A DNA stretch of 58,724 nucleotides from Rutstroemia sp. NJR-2017a BVV2 (taxonomy: Eukaryota > Ascomycota > Leotiomycetes > Helotiales > Rutstroemiaceae): contig NJPS01000025.1 of assembly GCA_002946415.1 (NCBI GenBank), positions 1-58,724 of the forward strand, in the 5' to 3' direction. The first letter of the stretch is position 1. Each line of letters begins with the position of its first letter. A program made the translations under genes and the position numbers. The notes under the pieces are model-generated. The model did not search any database, had not been told where the DNA came from, and saw nothing but the letters and a program-made list of their open reading frames with translations. Of this stretch, positions 1-10,203 are shown piece by piece.

Positions 1-244
1 TCATTGAGTACGAACAACGCTTCTGTTAAAAAATTATTTTAGACTAGTCAGAGGGTTGGATTTGATGATAGTGATCTGTGCCCTCAAAATCTGAGCTCAC
101 CAACTCGTACTTACCGGTAGATTACAACTAGAGAGCATGCTACCGTGAACAGTCATACAGCCACGAGAACTCAGGGACTTCCTTAATAACTCGCACTATC
201 GCCGGAACCCACAACAGGCACTCACACTAACGCGAGAATGAACT

Positions 245-1189
245 ATGGCCGATATTGTTGATTCAGCTTTAAGCGGGCAACAAGTTGACGCATACCCTCC
301 ACTGAGAGCATCAACTACCTCACGAGCCTTTGTAAAGGCTGATTCGCGACCTTTACAAGAGCTTTTTGGTCTCGCCACTCGCTCAGTTTGCAACGTTGTA
401 TTTATTGCAATCGACTTCGAACATATCGCCAATATTCAGGAAGACTTGTCACAAAATTTGGATAGTGAAGTTGGTGTCGCAGTGTTGGATACAGAAGATT
501 TTTCTTCGATGTCATCCGCTGAGCTTATATCGACATACAATTTCGCTTCAGGATCCTCAGATTATCAAGAGAGGGCCAGAAAAAGGTTCTTATTTGGCGA
601 GTCAGTTGCTATCACCCAGAATGATCTTCTTAAGAGCATCGAGTCCTTAGTACCCCATGGTCGTCAGGTTGTCTTCGTGGGGCATGATATTCGACAGGAT
701 TTGCGGGCTTTGGATTTGCTTGACTTCGATTTCTCGAAATTCAACATTACGACTCTCGATACCCAAGCTATATCTCGCGAATCACTTACCCTTCGTCGTC
801 TCTTACTTACTCTTGGATGTCCTTTTACTAAGCTCCATTGCGGCGGAAACGATGCCAATTTCACTTTAAAGGCGTTGTTACTTCTAGCAGCTAGAGACTG
901 CGTTACGCAACCCGGAATTGAGAGAAGACTGGCTACTATGAAGAAGATCGTGTTAAGCCCTCTTCCACACCATATCCGACTTCAGACCGAAACAACAGAG
1001 GTTCCCAGCTTCTCTCGTAAAGATCCTGAAACCAGGGCATTAGAGAAGAAGGCCAAAAGATTCCAACGGAGCCGAAAGCATCAGTCAAAGCTTTGGAACT
1101 CCGAAATGCAAGAGAAAATCCGTGCAGAGCGAGCTATTAAAAGACTAGTAATTGAGTCCTCTGATACGAGTTGGTGCACGTCGCCTTAA
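245..1189 (+). CDS. Gfd2/YDR514C-like DEDD exonuclease-fold protein
   Basis: Single-exon gene of 314 aa starting at an ATG after an in-frame-free leader. The central part (about residues 45-215) has the RNase H-like DEDD layout: a first strand with D57-x-E59, a middle motif V-G-H-D-I-R-Q-D around 145-152, and a late C-G-G-N-D-A-N motif around 199-205. This pattern matches the Gfd2/YDR514C-like domain of fungi. Yeast Gfd2 was named as a suppressor linked to mRNA export helicase Dbp5; the biochemical activity of most fungal copies is unknown. The C-terminal 60 residues are very basic (many K/R), as expected for a nucleic-acid-binding tail. No signal peptide or membrane segment is visible. Fold assignment is fairly sure; that it is an active nuclease is inference. 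Confidence 0.75.
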   Translation: MADIVDSALSGQQVDAYPPLRASTTSRAFVKADSRPLQELFGLATRSVCNVVFIAIDFEHIANIQEDLSQNLDSEVGVAVLDTEDFSSMSSAELISTYNFASGSSDYQERARKRFLFGESVAITQNDLLKSIESLVPHGRQVVFVGHDIRQDLRALDLLDFDFSKFNITTLDTQAISRESLTLRRLLLTLGCPFTKLHCGGNDANFTLKALLLLAARDCVTQPGIERRLATMKKIVLSPLPHHIRLQTETTEVPSFSRKDPETRALEKKAKRFQRSRKHQSKLWNSEMQEKIRAERAIKRLVIESSDTSWCTSP

Positions 1190-1199
1190 GCTTCGCGTA

Positions 1200-1540
1200 C
1201 GTGAAAAGGGGCCTAATCGCTACGCTCATTGGCGTCGGTGATTTATCTGCTTTCATTTATTTGAAGCTCCTTACGGAGCTCCAGGCCTCGCCGCAGGCTT
1301 GGCCTGGTGGAGGTGTGCACCTGCACAATTGAACATGACGGGCGTACGGGCAGGCACGGTCACATGGGATGTGTTTTTGAAGTCACATAGGCCGTGTTTT
1401 TGTGAGGTAGTCCGGGCTTACGACAATATTATATTGGACGAGCTCTTCGGGGTCTCAGGCCTAAATAAGGCACATAATCGCTGACGCTCAGTAGCGCCTT
1501 AGCCTTCGCCAACCTACGGCTCGTCCTGCCGGAGGCTTCT
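1200..1540. repeat. Cluster of short GC palindromes
   Basis: Successive inverted repeats are visible, for example GGAGCTCC-type around 1264-1283 (AGCTCCTTACGGAGCT) and GGCC...GGCC around 1284-1306. Two related units share AATCGCT-ACGCTCA near 1216 and 1477. The palindromes are GC-rich within AT-rich flanks. This could be a decayed repeat element; I do not recognise a named family. Confidence 0.4.
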
Positions 1541-2375
1541 TAGTCATTTTGAGGGTATTCCCAAGTCATTTAAACAGATCGGGTTATTGTTTCCAATTTG
1601 TGCGGAATCAACTTTCAGAAGCGCGGCCTGGAGGTTTGTAAGGTCACGGGTAAGACTCTGGTATTTTGGATGCTGCGTCTCCGCTATCTTGGAGAGCCTT
1701 GGTGATTTTGGAGTCCAATGGCTGTGCTGAAGTTACCGGTACTGAAACCAAAAGGCGTGGCTATCTTTTGCTCTGTCTTTGAGCGCTCAGAAACATCATA
1801 TATTGAAGAAAGATTATATTGAGAGATAGGTTGGTAGTTGATATGTATATGGTCGGGGCTGTGTATAACCACTTAGCAGTTGATATGTATATTTGTGGCT
1901 GGAGTTATGTATAATATCTAAGAAGAGTAACTCTCAAGACCTTACATCAATAAATGAGGGGCAATCTGATCTGCGAAACTAAAATTATTTCAACGATTCA
2001 AAATCCTATATCCGTCCATTTTTCCTTATCATTATTAAGTCAGCTGCTCCCCCCTTTTGCCATACGCCACTTACCCAACCGAAATCACATCTCACGCCTG
2101 TTCCCATTCATCTGCTTCTCACTCTTCTCCTCCGCCGTCTCTCTCTTAAAACTCTCTTACACCTCTTATACATACACCACCCCCAGACTCCCTACCACCC
2201 ACTCCCTCTGATCCAGAGATCGTAAAGGTTGAGCAGGGTGGAGATATCAATGTCCATTTTCTCGACGATATATAGGAGCCCGGCGATATTATACTGGAAG
2301 GAAAATCGGTAGTGCCGAGATGGATATTGTTTAAACTTAGAGCCGACTCCCCCTCTCCCCTCGCTGCGGAGACCA

Positions 2376-2540
2376 TGTCTCTATACCTGCTGCGGTGGGT
2401 GTAACGCATCTTAGCTGAGCAGTAGACCTGATCATGTGCGATTCTGTACAGCCCCGCAAGGCATAGATAGACTAAACCCGCTGCGCAGTCTAGAACTACT
2501 CGTACTTATACTTAGTACCTAACCGACTCTACTGGAACTA
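2376..2540 (+). repeat. Diverged direct repeat, copy A
   Basis: Shares an ordered series of words with 4687-4838: CTGCTGCGG, AGACCTGATCAT, ATTCTGT, CCGCAAGG, ATAGACTAA, CGCAG, AGAACT, CCGACT. Copy A keeps C and G where copy B often has T and A (for example GTGCGATTC here against ATGTAATTC there). The gene at 2828-4327 lies between the two copies. Confidence 0.7.
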
Positions 2541-2827
2541 ACTAGTTCTCTGGATGCCCTCATGTAGGCCTATACCGTGCAATTGATTGTTTCCTGTAGT
2601 TTCTTCGTAGTCCATTGCATCTCGACAGTAGTTTCCGCCCCCAGCTCTTCCGTTCCCAGCACTCCCAGGTCCAAGAGCGACGAGGTAGACAAAACCCTGC
2701 GCCGCCGCAAACAAACCCCAGGAAAATGTCACGTCATCATGCTTATGTAATACTCTCCCGACCTCAACCAGAGGGTGGAATGTACTCTTATTCTCTTTCT
2801 TACCTCTTATTTCTTATAATGTTGAGA

Positions 2828-4327
2828 CTAGCCCAGACCACCTTTCAAAATATATTGAAGTTTCTTCAACGTATTTATCTTCGCCGGATATATGTCTAAG
2901 GAGAAGTTCTCCTTCTCAGCATAGTGAACGCTGTAGATACCAAGCCCGGTAGCTGGAACCATATCCCGCTGCTCGTTGTCTCCAACGTACACAATATCGG
3001 CAGGACCGATCTTCAGATGTTCTATAACTCTCTCGAATAGACCAGTAGTCTTTGAAAATCCAAAGGCATTGGTGGTAGCGAGAAAGTCAACCTTGTCATC
3101 AATGCCAAGAGCACGTATGGTACGTTCTTGTGCATCTTGTGGTCCCTCAGTAATTACCGCGATCTTCTTCCCCATTGCTCTGAGTGTCTCCAAGAGATCG
3201 AGAGCTCCACATTTGAGCTCTAAAGCCTTCGTGAGGGTCTCTTCATACGTAGCTAAGAATCTTTTCATATTCTTTTGGCTGACGTCCCGACCGAAATGTT
3301 GAAGTACTATGCGGAATCTCTCCTCCCTGTATTCGTGGGAAGTCTTCCCTTCGACAAAAGCCGAAGAGGTTTTATCAGCTAGCACTTTCGCGTAGCTTTC
3401 CTGAAGATCTTGGATCGGGACTTGACAGTCCTCGGATATGGCTTTTAGAGTCTCGTCAACGGCAAGCTTTGAGCTTTTCCGGAATTCGTGGAGGGTGTCA
3501 TCGAGATCGAAGCCGAACCATTTCTTGTTTTGGATTGCTTCGCGCATTAATTGAACTTGGGGTGCCCAACAGCTCAAGTACATCATTCCAAGCTTCGTCT
3601 CAACTTCATACTTTTCTTTGTTCGACAATAACCCATGCGAGGGTATATCGGGCTTAACGGTCGAGTGAGCTTCCACAGTTTTGAATAGTCCCAGAGGCTT
3701 CTTCTCTTGATAGATGCGCTTCTCCCGTTCGCTATTGAAGGTAAAAGAGTCGAACTCTTTCTTAAATTCGAGCATATCTGGAGAATATGCTACACCCCAG
3801 TGCTTGCAGATGCGCTCAACTTCATCGTACTTATATCGGACGAGCTTCTCATAGATAAGCCAGCACGACTCCCCTTGAGCTTCACCATGCATGCGAAACA
3901 GATTTTTGAAACAGGCGATAGTAGAATCTAATTTTGTCCAACCAACGTTTTTCCAACTATCGAAGACACGGATCGGATCTCGAATTAAGAACACTGGCTT
4001 TACCATCTTGTGTGCTGGTTCCAATAAATCGGAAAGGGTTGGGAAAATCTCATATGTGCATTCTCCTTTGCTGTGATCGTTTCCTAGCTCCTCCTTGTTG
4101 ATAAGAAATTCCGAGCCCGCTTCAATGGCCTGCTGATACGATCTTACTGTGAGAGGGCTCTCTAAAATCGTGTAGTCCGGGGTGAAGGCGTCATGCTTTT
4201 CGTGGTTACCCATAAGTACTAGTCGGCCCGTGACAACGCAGGTAGGTGCTTCAGCGAAGATCCTCATCAAAAGAGTTGAGCCACTTCGAGGACAGGCGAC
4301 CAGGAACCGAATATGTGGTTGGTGCAT
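2828..4327 (-). CDS. Sulfotransferase-HAD hydrolase fusion protein
   Basis: Intronless 499-aa ORF joining two enzymes. Residues 1 to about 265 are a P-loop sulfotransferase-type domain: PRSGST at 13-18 fits the PAPS 5'-phosphosulfate loop, and LIRDP at 114-118 fits the 3'-phosphate region. Residues about 270-499 are a complete HAD phosphatase: DLDDT at 274-278 (nucleophile D274, acid D276), T393 in VITEG, K426 in the GFSK segment, and VGDN at 448-451. All four HAD motifs and the PAPS loop are intact, so both halves look functional. The N-terminal domain would transfer sulfate from PAPS to an unknown acceptor; the HAD half could act on a phosphorylated acceptor or on the PAP by-product (inference). 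The lack of introns, unlike nearly all neighbours, and the flanking diverged direct repeats suggest an accessory or transferred gene. Confidence 0.85.
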   Translation of the reverse strand: MHQPHIRFLVACPRSGSTLLMRIFAEAPTCVVTGRLVLMGNHEKHDAFTPDYTILESPLTVRSYQQAIEAGSEFLINKEELGNDHSKGECTYEIFPTLSDLLEPAHKMVKPVFLIRDPIRVFDSWKNVGWTKLDSTIACFKNLFRMHGEAQGESCWLIYEKLVRYKYDEVERICKHWGVAYSPDMLEFKKEFDSFTFNSEREKRIYQEKKPLGLFKTVEAHSTVKPDIPSHGLLSNKEKYEVETKLGMMYLSCWAPQVQLMREAIQNKKWFGFDLDDTLHEFRKSSKLAVDETLKAISEDCQVPIQDLQESYAKVLADKTSSAFVEGKTSHEYREERFRIVLQHFGRDVSQKNMKRFLATYEETLTKALELKCGALDLLETLRAMGKKIAVITEGPQDAQERTIRALGIDDKVDFLATTNAFGFSKTTGLFERVIEHLKIGPADIVYVGDNEQRDMVPATGLGIYSVHYAEKENFSLDIYPAKINTLKKLQYILKGGLG

Positions 4328-7300
4328 AGTTGACGTATATAAGAATGAAGAAGAATGTGTAGACGATCTGCCGAGAGAAGCAATGATTGCTGTAATGGGA
4401 AGAATACGGAAGATCCTCTGTATGTGATGAACTGGAGTCCCTGGGCATGAATGGGACGCTCAATATGGATTCTAACTGGACCCTAGAATCATAAGCCGCT
4501 GGACTAACCACGGGCAGGAGGAGCATGCTTTAATATACTAGGCCAGCCCTAAGCTAGTAACCCTAAGTGATCTCCCGTAGGCCACTAAGTGGCTGGCATA
4601 CGGGTGCGATTCGTATGGTATTTGGGCCGAATCGTCACACTATGATGCAAGCTCTAGGTGAAACCGATATCACAATCGAGAATATTATATCTCCATATCT
4701 GCTGCGGCGCGTGCAACTGTTCCAACTGAGCAGCAGACCTGATCATATGTAATTCTGTGCAACGCCGCAAGGTATAGACTAACTCGCTTCGCAGCCCAGA
4801 ACTGGTTACTACCTACCCGACTTTACTCTAAAACCTCCACGACTTCTGAGTGATCATCAGTACGCACTCACCCACTTATATTCCCTATCCGTTTCTATTC
4901 ACTCTAGTAATAGGAATAGTATACAACCGTATTACAGTAGCTGGTTTCACAGGTATACTAATTATGTATACGAGTAGAATCTTTATTATCATTCATATAC
5001 GTGCCAGTACTTATTGGTCGAACTGAGTAATATTGAGGATATATTGAAATAATGGAATGCTCGATGAATATATCAGCTACCTGACTAGAAATTTTTAAGT
5101 TATCTAATAGCTTTTACTTGATCGCCTTATATGATACCATTGTTAGTACTAATACTAGTGCAAGATACTTCCCCATACTCTCTCCTATACTCCCTCCCTT
5201 ATTCTATCACACTGTACAAACATTATAAATATCCCTCAAAACCCGAACATTCCCCGAACATCCATCGCCACCACCAACGTTACTCTACCTCGCGCACCAA
5301 AAAGCATCCGACGCAACACCGATCGATTATGCAAGTTCCCTTCCTTCGATTATGCAGACGCCCTTTCTGCGACTTGCAACAAACCTTTTCTTTCTTTTGG
5401 GGTATTGATGACACGGGGTATGCACGTGAGGGGTTGGGGGCGGAATGAATGAGGGTCAGGTGATCTGATATTCGGGGAAGGTTTGGAGGGAGTTGGTTAG
5501 GTATATGATGCTATAGTTGATAGTGATGCAGTTGATTATGACATACGTTTCAGTTAGAGATACTGAGTAGATAATACCTCGATGAAGGGCAAAAAGGACT
5601 TCAAGTATCATGTGCGTGCATGTGAAAGATATCCCAGTTTGTGCTTACTAATCAGAGGATCAAAAAACTAGTGCATTTGTTGCATATCGCGAGTGACGCT
5701 GTTGGGTCGTTTGTTGCATGTCTATGATGTAGTTCGGTTTTGGGAAAAGGTGTGTTTCCTTGGGGGATAGAGGATGGATGAGAGAGGAGGTGTGATTGGT
5801 TGGTTTGGCTGGGTTGCTTTGTGTGGGAAGATGAAAGGGGGTGCGTTGTAAGGTTAGGAAGAGGACGGGAATGAGACGATATTGATATTGGCGTCGATGG
5901 AATCTTTTGTGTTTCACGCTGATGTGCATCGTGGCTTGAACTCCTTACTCTACTGCAAGGAGAAATTAACTCGAACGTGCCAGTTGTTAAGGTTGGGTTG
6001 GATGTTTGTTGTTGGTACTGCTAGATGGTCGAGTCAGTGTTAGCTGGCACGGCTAGCTAACCTTACAGCAAACTCTCTCTAGACGTTTGAAGGGATTGGG
6101 TAAAGCCCAATGCTTAAGTAACAATTAGCTGGAACTTAATATTGACGGGATTGTCAACCAGCTGCAGTAGTTGCGACGCCATTATCGGACTCCGAGCAGA
6201 ACGTTCGAAGTCTGTACAACGGACCTCCATTTCTCCAAGCCAAGGACGCCCAAGCTGGCCCAAGTTGTACAATTCAATCCACAGTACGAAACAAGACAGC
6301 GAACACAACGCAACGATGAATGATGTCGGGGAATATCAGCACTCTTTGTTGCATATCTGATATTGCATGATCTGGAATTCCATTTCGACTTCTGGAAGGT
6401 TGTTTGTTATTCTTGAACGACTGCGACATACAGCAGCGGTTCATTCGATGTTTGAGACCTGCAGCAGTATCAGACGAAACATCTGCTGGGCGACACAGCT
6501 GCGAGTAATTTAGGACGACAACGATCGATCGTTCGCATAGACCAATGTCTGGTACTGTACCTACATGAACTTTCTACGCGTAGATGGGGAATAAACGTGG
6601 TGCTGCTGGTGATCTTGCAGAGTGCATACACAGACATACTAAAGTACGAATACACGATGATGTTGATGATGGAGTTTCAAGACAGCCGAGGTCATTGAGG
6701 TGAAACCTGGAAGCTCGCCTCATTCTGATATCACCCTATCGTAAGACTCCCTCTGTTCTGCAGCGCATTATTAGGCACAGAGCTGCAGACGGGAAATGGT
6801 AAAGAGATTTCTCCAGCAAAGTCTACATTCCGGACGAACTTGAGCGAATCGCAACTCCCACCACAGTCTCCATCTTGCTATCAAATCAGAACACAGTGTA
6901 CTCAGTCTTGATTCATGTTCCCACAGCGTGATTGGTTTCCACCGTTGTACTCGTGCTTTCCTGCATTGTACAGTCTCGGACTTGACCAACAGCTTCGTCC
7001 AGCCGCAATCATTCGTCCCATAGAGAGTGGAGCCTCCCAGTTCTGCATTCCGGAAAGCAACCAACCACCACCATTTCTGGTCGTTGGCACGAGTAACGCG
7101 TAGACTGTACCCTTAACCTTGTCCTTCTGATTCGATTCTGTAGACAACACGACTCAACAGGAAAGTCGAAAGACAGGATACTTATGACTTCTGTCACCTA
7201 CTGCACCTACTGCATCTGTACTTGGTTCCTCCGTACCTTCGTTCCCTCTCTTGACTGCAACCGCAACCTCAACCTCGACTCGATCGACTGATATCTCACG

Positions 7301-7900
7301 ATCCTTCACCGACTCCTGAGTTGTGAAGCTAGACTCGGAGAGAGATAAGTCGGAAGGGAACCCAGGGAACCCCACAGCTCGCCTCGCCTCGAACCGACTC
7401 TCGCCAGGGACCCTGTGAGACCAGACCAAGTCAGTAAACAAATACTTTCGTACAATAAATACCGAGTCGATAGATCCGGCGCCATCTCTTGGTTAGAAAT
7501 ATCTTCGAAACATTCCCATTACCGACGTTCTACCCGCCTGTACTTACCAAGTACTTACTGTACCTGTACCACGAAAGTGTAGTAAGCTTTATTGGTTGAA
7601 CGTTCCATCCAGCTCGTCCCGTCCGTTCTGCTGTACGCTCAGGAAACTTATTTATCGTCCATCACTCAATCAGTCCTTTAGTTACGCAAGAGCCGACCGA
7701 AAAAGGATTGGAGCATATCTTTTCGGCTCAAAATTCACTAAACACGACCCTTTTCTCGCATGAAGAAGGAAGGGACAAGGATTTCCAATTTCCAATACAC
7801 TATTCATACAGAGGCAATATATTCTTTCGCTCGAGTAATCCTCAGGAGGAAGCTGAGCGAATGAAAGTTTGGAAAAGGGAAGGACCACCCGAGACAGTTT
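4328..7900. other. Long stretch without a convincing gene
   Basis: Only short unsupported ORFs are present. The left end carries copy B of the direct repeat and an imperfect hairpin at about 4574-4606 (CCCGTAGGCCAC...TGGCATACGGG). 4850-5130 is AT-rich. 7100-7900 upstream of the coiled-coil gene is rich in pyrimidine runs and CCTACTG-like words and may be its promoter and 5' UTR. No tRNA or rRNA was seen. Confidence 0.5.
4687..4838 (+). repeat. Diverged direct repeat, copy B
   Basis: Second copy of the unit at 2376-2540, in the same orientation, separated by the sulfotransferase-HAD gene. Several differences are C-to-T and G-to-A type (CATGTGCGATTC in A, CATATGTAATTC in B; AAACCCGCTGCG in A, AACTCGCTTCG in B), as expected for repeat-induced or methylation-linked decay. 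Confidence 0.7.
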
Positions 7901-9685
7901 ATGCAAAGAGTTTTAGAAACTATGCCGATGGATCTCCCCCAATCTCAATCCCAATCTCCAACAACCCAATCTCCTGTATTGGCTGCACAGGGCAACAACC
8001 AGTCCCAGACATACACTCATCGCAGAACACATTCCTCAACCCGAGATACTTCGAGACCGAACTCGCCCTTGAAGAAAGTACAGCTATGGGCCGAGGAATA
8101 CCATGCCGATAGATTATCTGGAGAATCCAACCGTACCAGCATCGACGAATCCATTCCCTTGCCTCCGCATCCCACTCCTACCTTACCTTCCCGATCGTTC
8201 TCAAGGAATCTCCCCCTGCAATCAGATGAAGAATCGACTTCTTCGCGCACATCCCACACACATCAACGATCCAATACGCTGACCCAACTATTACCATTTG
8301 GCAGCGCGCCACGTCGGAACTCGCAGCTCTCGATAGCCTCGACAGCTTCTCCGTCGAAAGAGGAAATAGAGTGGGAATATATGGCCTCATTTACCGGGGA
8401 TAAGGATCGCCAAACAAAGGTCGCTGATAAGGCCAAAGGAGGCATAGGCAGTTGGTTCGGCGGTTCATCAGCTCCCGCAGCAACAGGAGCACCAGCACCC
8501 GATCAAGAAGAAAAAACCTCAAAAATGGCATCCCGCGATCCCTCGCCCCATCCCAAACTCGAAAGAAAACGCACCCTCCCCGTCCTCGAAGTGAACAACG
8601 CCCCTCCCCCCAAACCCAGCGGCTCCTCAGTCTTCCACTTCTTCTCGCCCAAGCACTCCCCGAAAACCGTGCAACTCCCCGCCGAGCTCAACGCCGACGA
8701 ATACCTCACCCTCGACATCCAAGCCTCGCTCTTCCCCTCCGGCCAAGTCGACCCCTTCTCCCCCGCCGCGTTCAAAAACCTCCTTGCCAACGCCGAAGGC
8801 CTGCTGCAGAAACTACAGACGGCGTACAAACTCCGCACGATCGAGTATCATGAACTGAGAGCGGAGAAAGAAGCCCAAGCAGAGGAACTCGAGGAGGCGG
8901 AAATGAGAGCCAAACATCTGAAACTGCAGCTGCAGGACATGGTGAAGAAGATGAACGAGCAGGATACCGCGATCGAGGATATGGTTATGCAGCTGGCGAC
9001 GGAGAAGCAGACGCGCGTGGAAGAGAGCGAGCGCATCGAGAAACGGATTCAGGAATTCGTGGCGAGGAATGAGGAGGAGAAGCGCGCGAGTTGTTGCTCG
9101 GGACTGGGGGTCGTGGGTGGGGATGATGAGCTTGGCATCGCGAAGTCGAAGTGGAGGAAGAGTGCGGGCAGTGGGAGCACGAGCACGGATTTGAGTGAAA
9201 GTGACGCGGATCAGGATGCGGATGATGATGCGGCGAGTGGTGGGGGGGAGAGTGTTTTTTCGAGGAGCAGAAGCCCCACGCTTACGGTGTCGACGGTTAT
9301 GACGAGGGATAGCACGCCGGATGTTCCGCAGGTTACGGTTTTTGGTGGGGGGGCGAGGCAGAGGGAGAAGATGGATGTTACGAGTAATCCTATAGTGAAG
9401 AAACCGCAGGCGTCGGCGCTGCAGAAGATTTTGGGGAGGGCGACGGGTGGGAGTGCGGGTGTTGTAGGGGGGATAGAAACTGGCTGCGCGAATTGTAGAG
9501 GGCAGGGAGCGTCGATGGCGTGGGATACGGTGGGACTTTTGAGGGTCGAGAATAAGGGGTTGAAGGATAGGGTGGGGGAGTTGGAGGTGGCGGTCGAGGG
9601 CGCGTTGGATCTTTGTGGGGGGTTGTTTGTTCCTTCTAGAGGGGCGTTGGGGTTGGGGTTGGGGGTTGCGGTGGGGGAGTCGTAA
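7901..9685 (+). CDS. Disordered/coiled-coil protein, unknown function
   Basis: A 594-aa ORF. The first ATG at 7901 is followed by ATGs at residues 8 and 10 (MPMDLPQ), so the true start may be 7922 or 7928. Residues about 10-270 are low-complexity and rich in S, P, T and Q. About 270-400 is conserved-looking: a D-E-Y-L-T-L-D segment followed by a long E/K/L/Q-rich coiled coil (roughly 300-395). A second disordered acidic stretch follows, and near the C-terminus a G-C-A-N-C-R-G segment precedes a short heptad-like helix (V-E-N-K-G-L-K-D-R-V-G-E-L-E). No catalytic motif is seen. Coding-strand composition changes from C-rich (8500-8800) to strongly G-rich (9050-9700). I do not recognise a named family; a scaffold role is only a guess. 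Confidence 0.75.
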   Translation: MQRVLETMPMDLPQSQSQSPTTQSPVLAAQGNNQSQTYTHRRTHSSTRDTSRPNSPLKKVQLWAEEYHADRLSGESNRTSIDESIPLPPHPTPTLPSRSFSRNLPLQSDEESTSSRTSHTHQRSNTLTQLLPFGSAPRRNSQLSIASTASPSKEEIEWEYMASFTGDKDRQTKVADKAKGGIGSWFGGSSAPAATGAPAPDQEEKTSKMASRDPSPHPKLERKRTLPVLEVNNAPPPKPSGSSVFHFFSPKHSPKTVQLPAELNADEYLTLDIQASLFPSGQVDPFSPAAFKNLLANAEGLLQKLQTAYKLRTIEYHELRAEKEAQAEELEEAEMRAKHLKLQLQDMVKKMNEQDTAIEDMVMQLATEKQTRVEESERIEKRIQEFVARNEEEKRASCCSGLGVVGGDDELGIAKSKWRKSAGSGSTSTDLSESDADQDADDDAASGGGESVFSRSRSPTLTVSTVMTRDSTPDVPQVTVFGGGARQREKMDVTSNPIVKKPQASALQKILGRATGGSAGVVGGIETGCANCRGQGASMAWDTVGLLRVENKGLKDRVGELEVAVEGALDLCGGLFVPSRGALGLGLGVAVGES

Positions 9686-10063
9686 GGGGAGTTGGAGAGG
9701 GAGTTGAGGAGGGTTGGGGGGGTTGTGTGTGCGTGTGTGTATGGAGGGTAAATATAGAGATATAGAGATAGATAGGGATTAGGATCGGATTGGATGGCAT
9801 TGCATTGCATTGGATTGTTTCTTGGACAATGAAACCTTTTTGCAAACACCCACACATTCATACACACAGGGAGGGAGAGAAGAGAAAGAAAGGGAAGACA
9901 AGACGAGACAAGACTATTTTAGATGGGAATGTGTATATAGGCAGAGGCAGAGGCAGAGACATAGGTGTGATTAGGGGTTGTGGGCATGGTATAGGACTGG
10001 TTCGGGTCGGGTAGGGTTGGGATAGGTAGGGATAGGATAGGATGGAATAGGCTATTGGAAATG

Positions 10064-10078
10064 AAAAAAAAAAAAAAA
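10064..10078 (+). repeat. Poly-A tract (15 A)
   Basis: Fifteen consecutive A followed by GATTTATATATATAA. Possibly a simple homopolymer in the 3' flank; no target duplication or body of a retroelement was seen. Confidence 0.8.
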
Positions 10079-10180
10079 GATTTATATATATAAATGAATG
10101 CATGAACAAACAAAGTGAATATAGGGTTGAGTTTCTATCGTGCTTGTTGTTGGGAAACTTCTTTGCGGTGTTACTGGGAT

Positions 10181-10203
10181 GCTTGCTTGCTTGCTTGCTT
10201 GCT
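10181..10203 (+). repeat. GCTT tetranucleotide microsatellite
   Basis: Nearly six perfect copies of GCTT. Confidence 0.9.

Larger units (their letters stand above)
1190..2827. other. Gene-poor stretch with GC palindromes and local repeats
   Basis: No convincing coding region. About 1200-1540 holds a run of short GC-rich palindromes (reported separately). Around 1838-1915 a roughly 40-bp unit containing TTGATATGTATAT and a GTGTATAA/GTTATGTATAA end occurs twice in imperfect tandem. About 2060-2210 is C/T-rich. The right part contains copy A of a diverged direct repeat. Confidence 0.6.

Noticed and set aside
5131..5448. 105-codon plus-strand ORF
   Set aside because: Composition is that of Y/S/H-rich random translation, with no motif and no neighbouring exon that fits.
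9211..9867. 218-codon minus-strand ORF opposite the coiled-coil gene
   Set aside because: It is a run of P/T/N/S from G-rich low-complexity plus-strand DNA; no start context, introns or motif support it.
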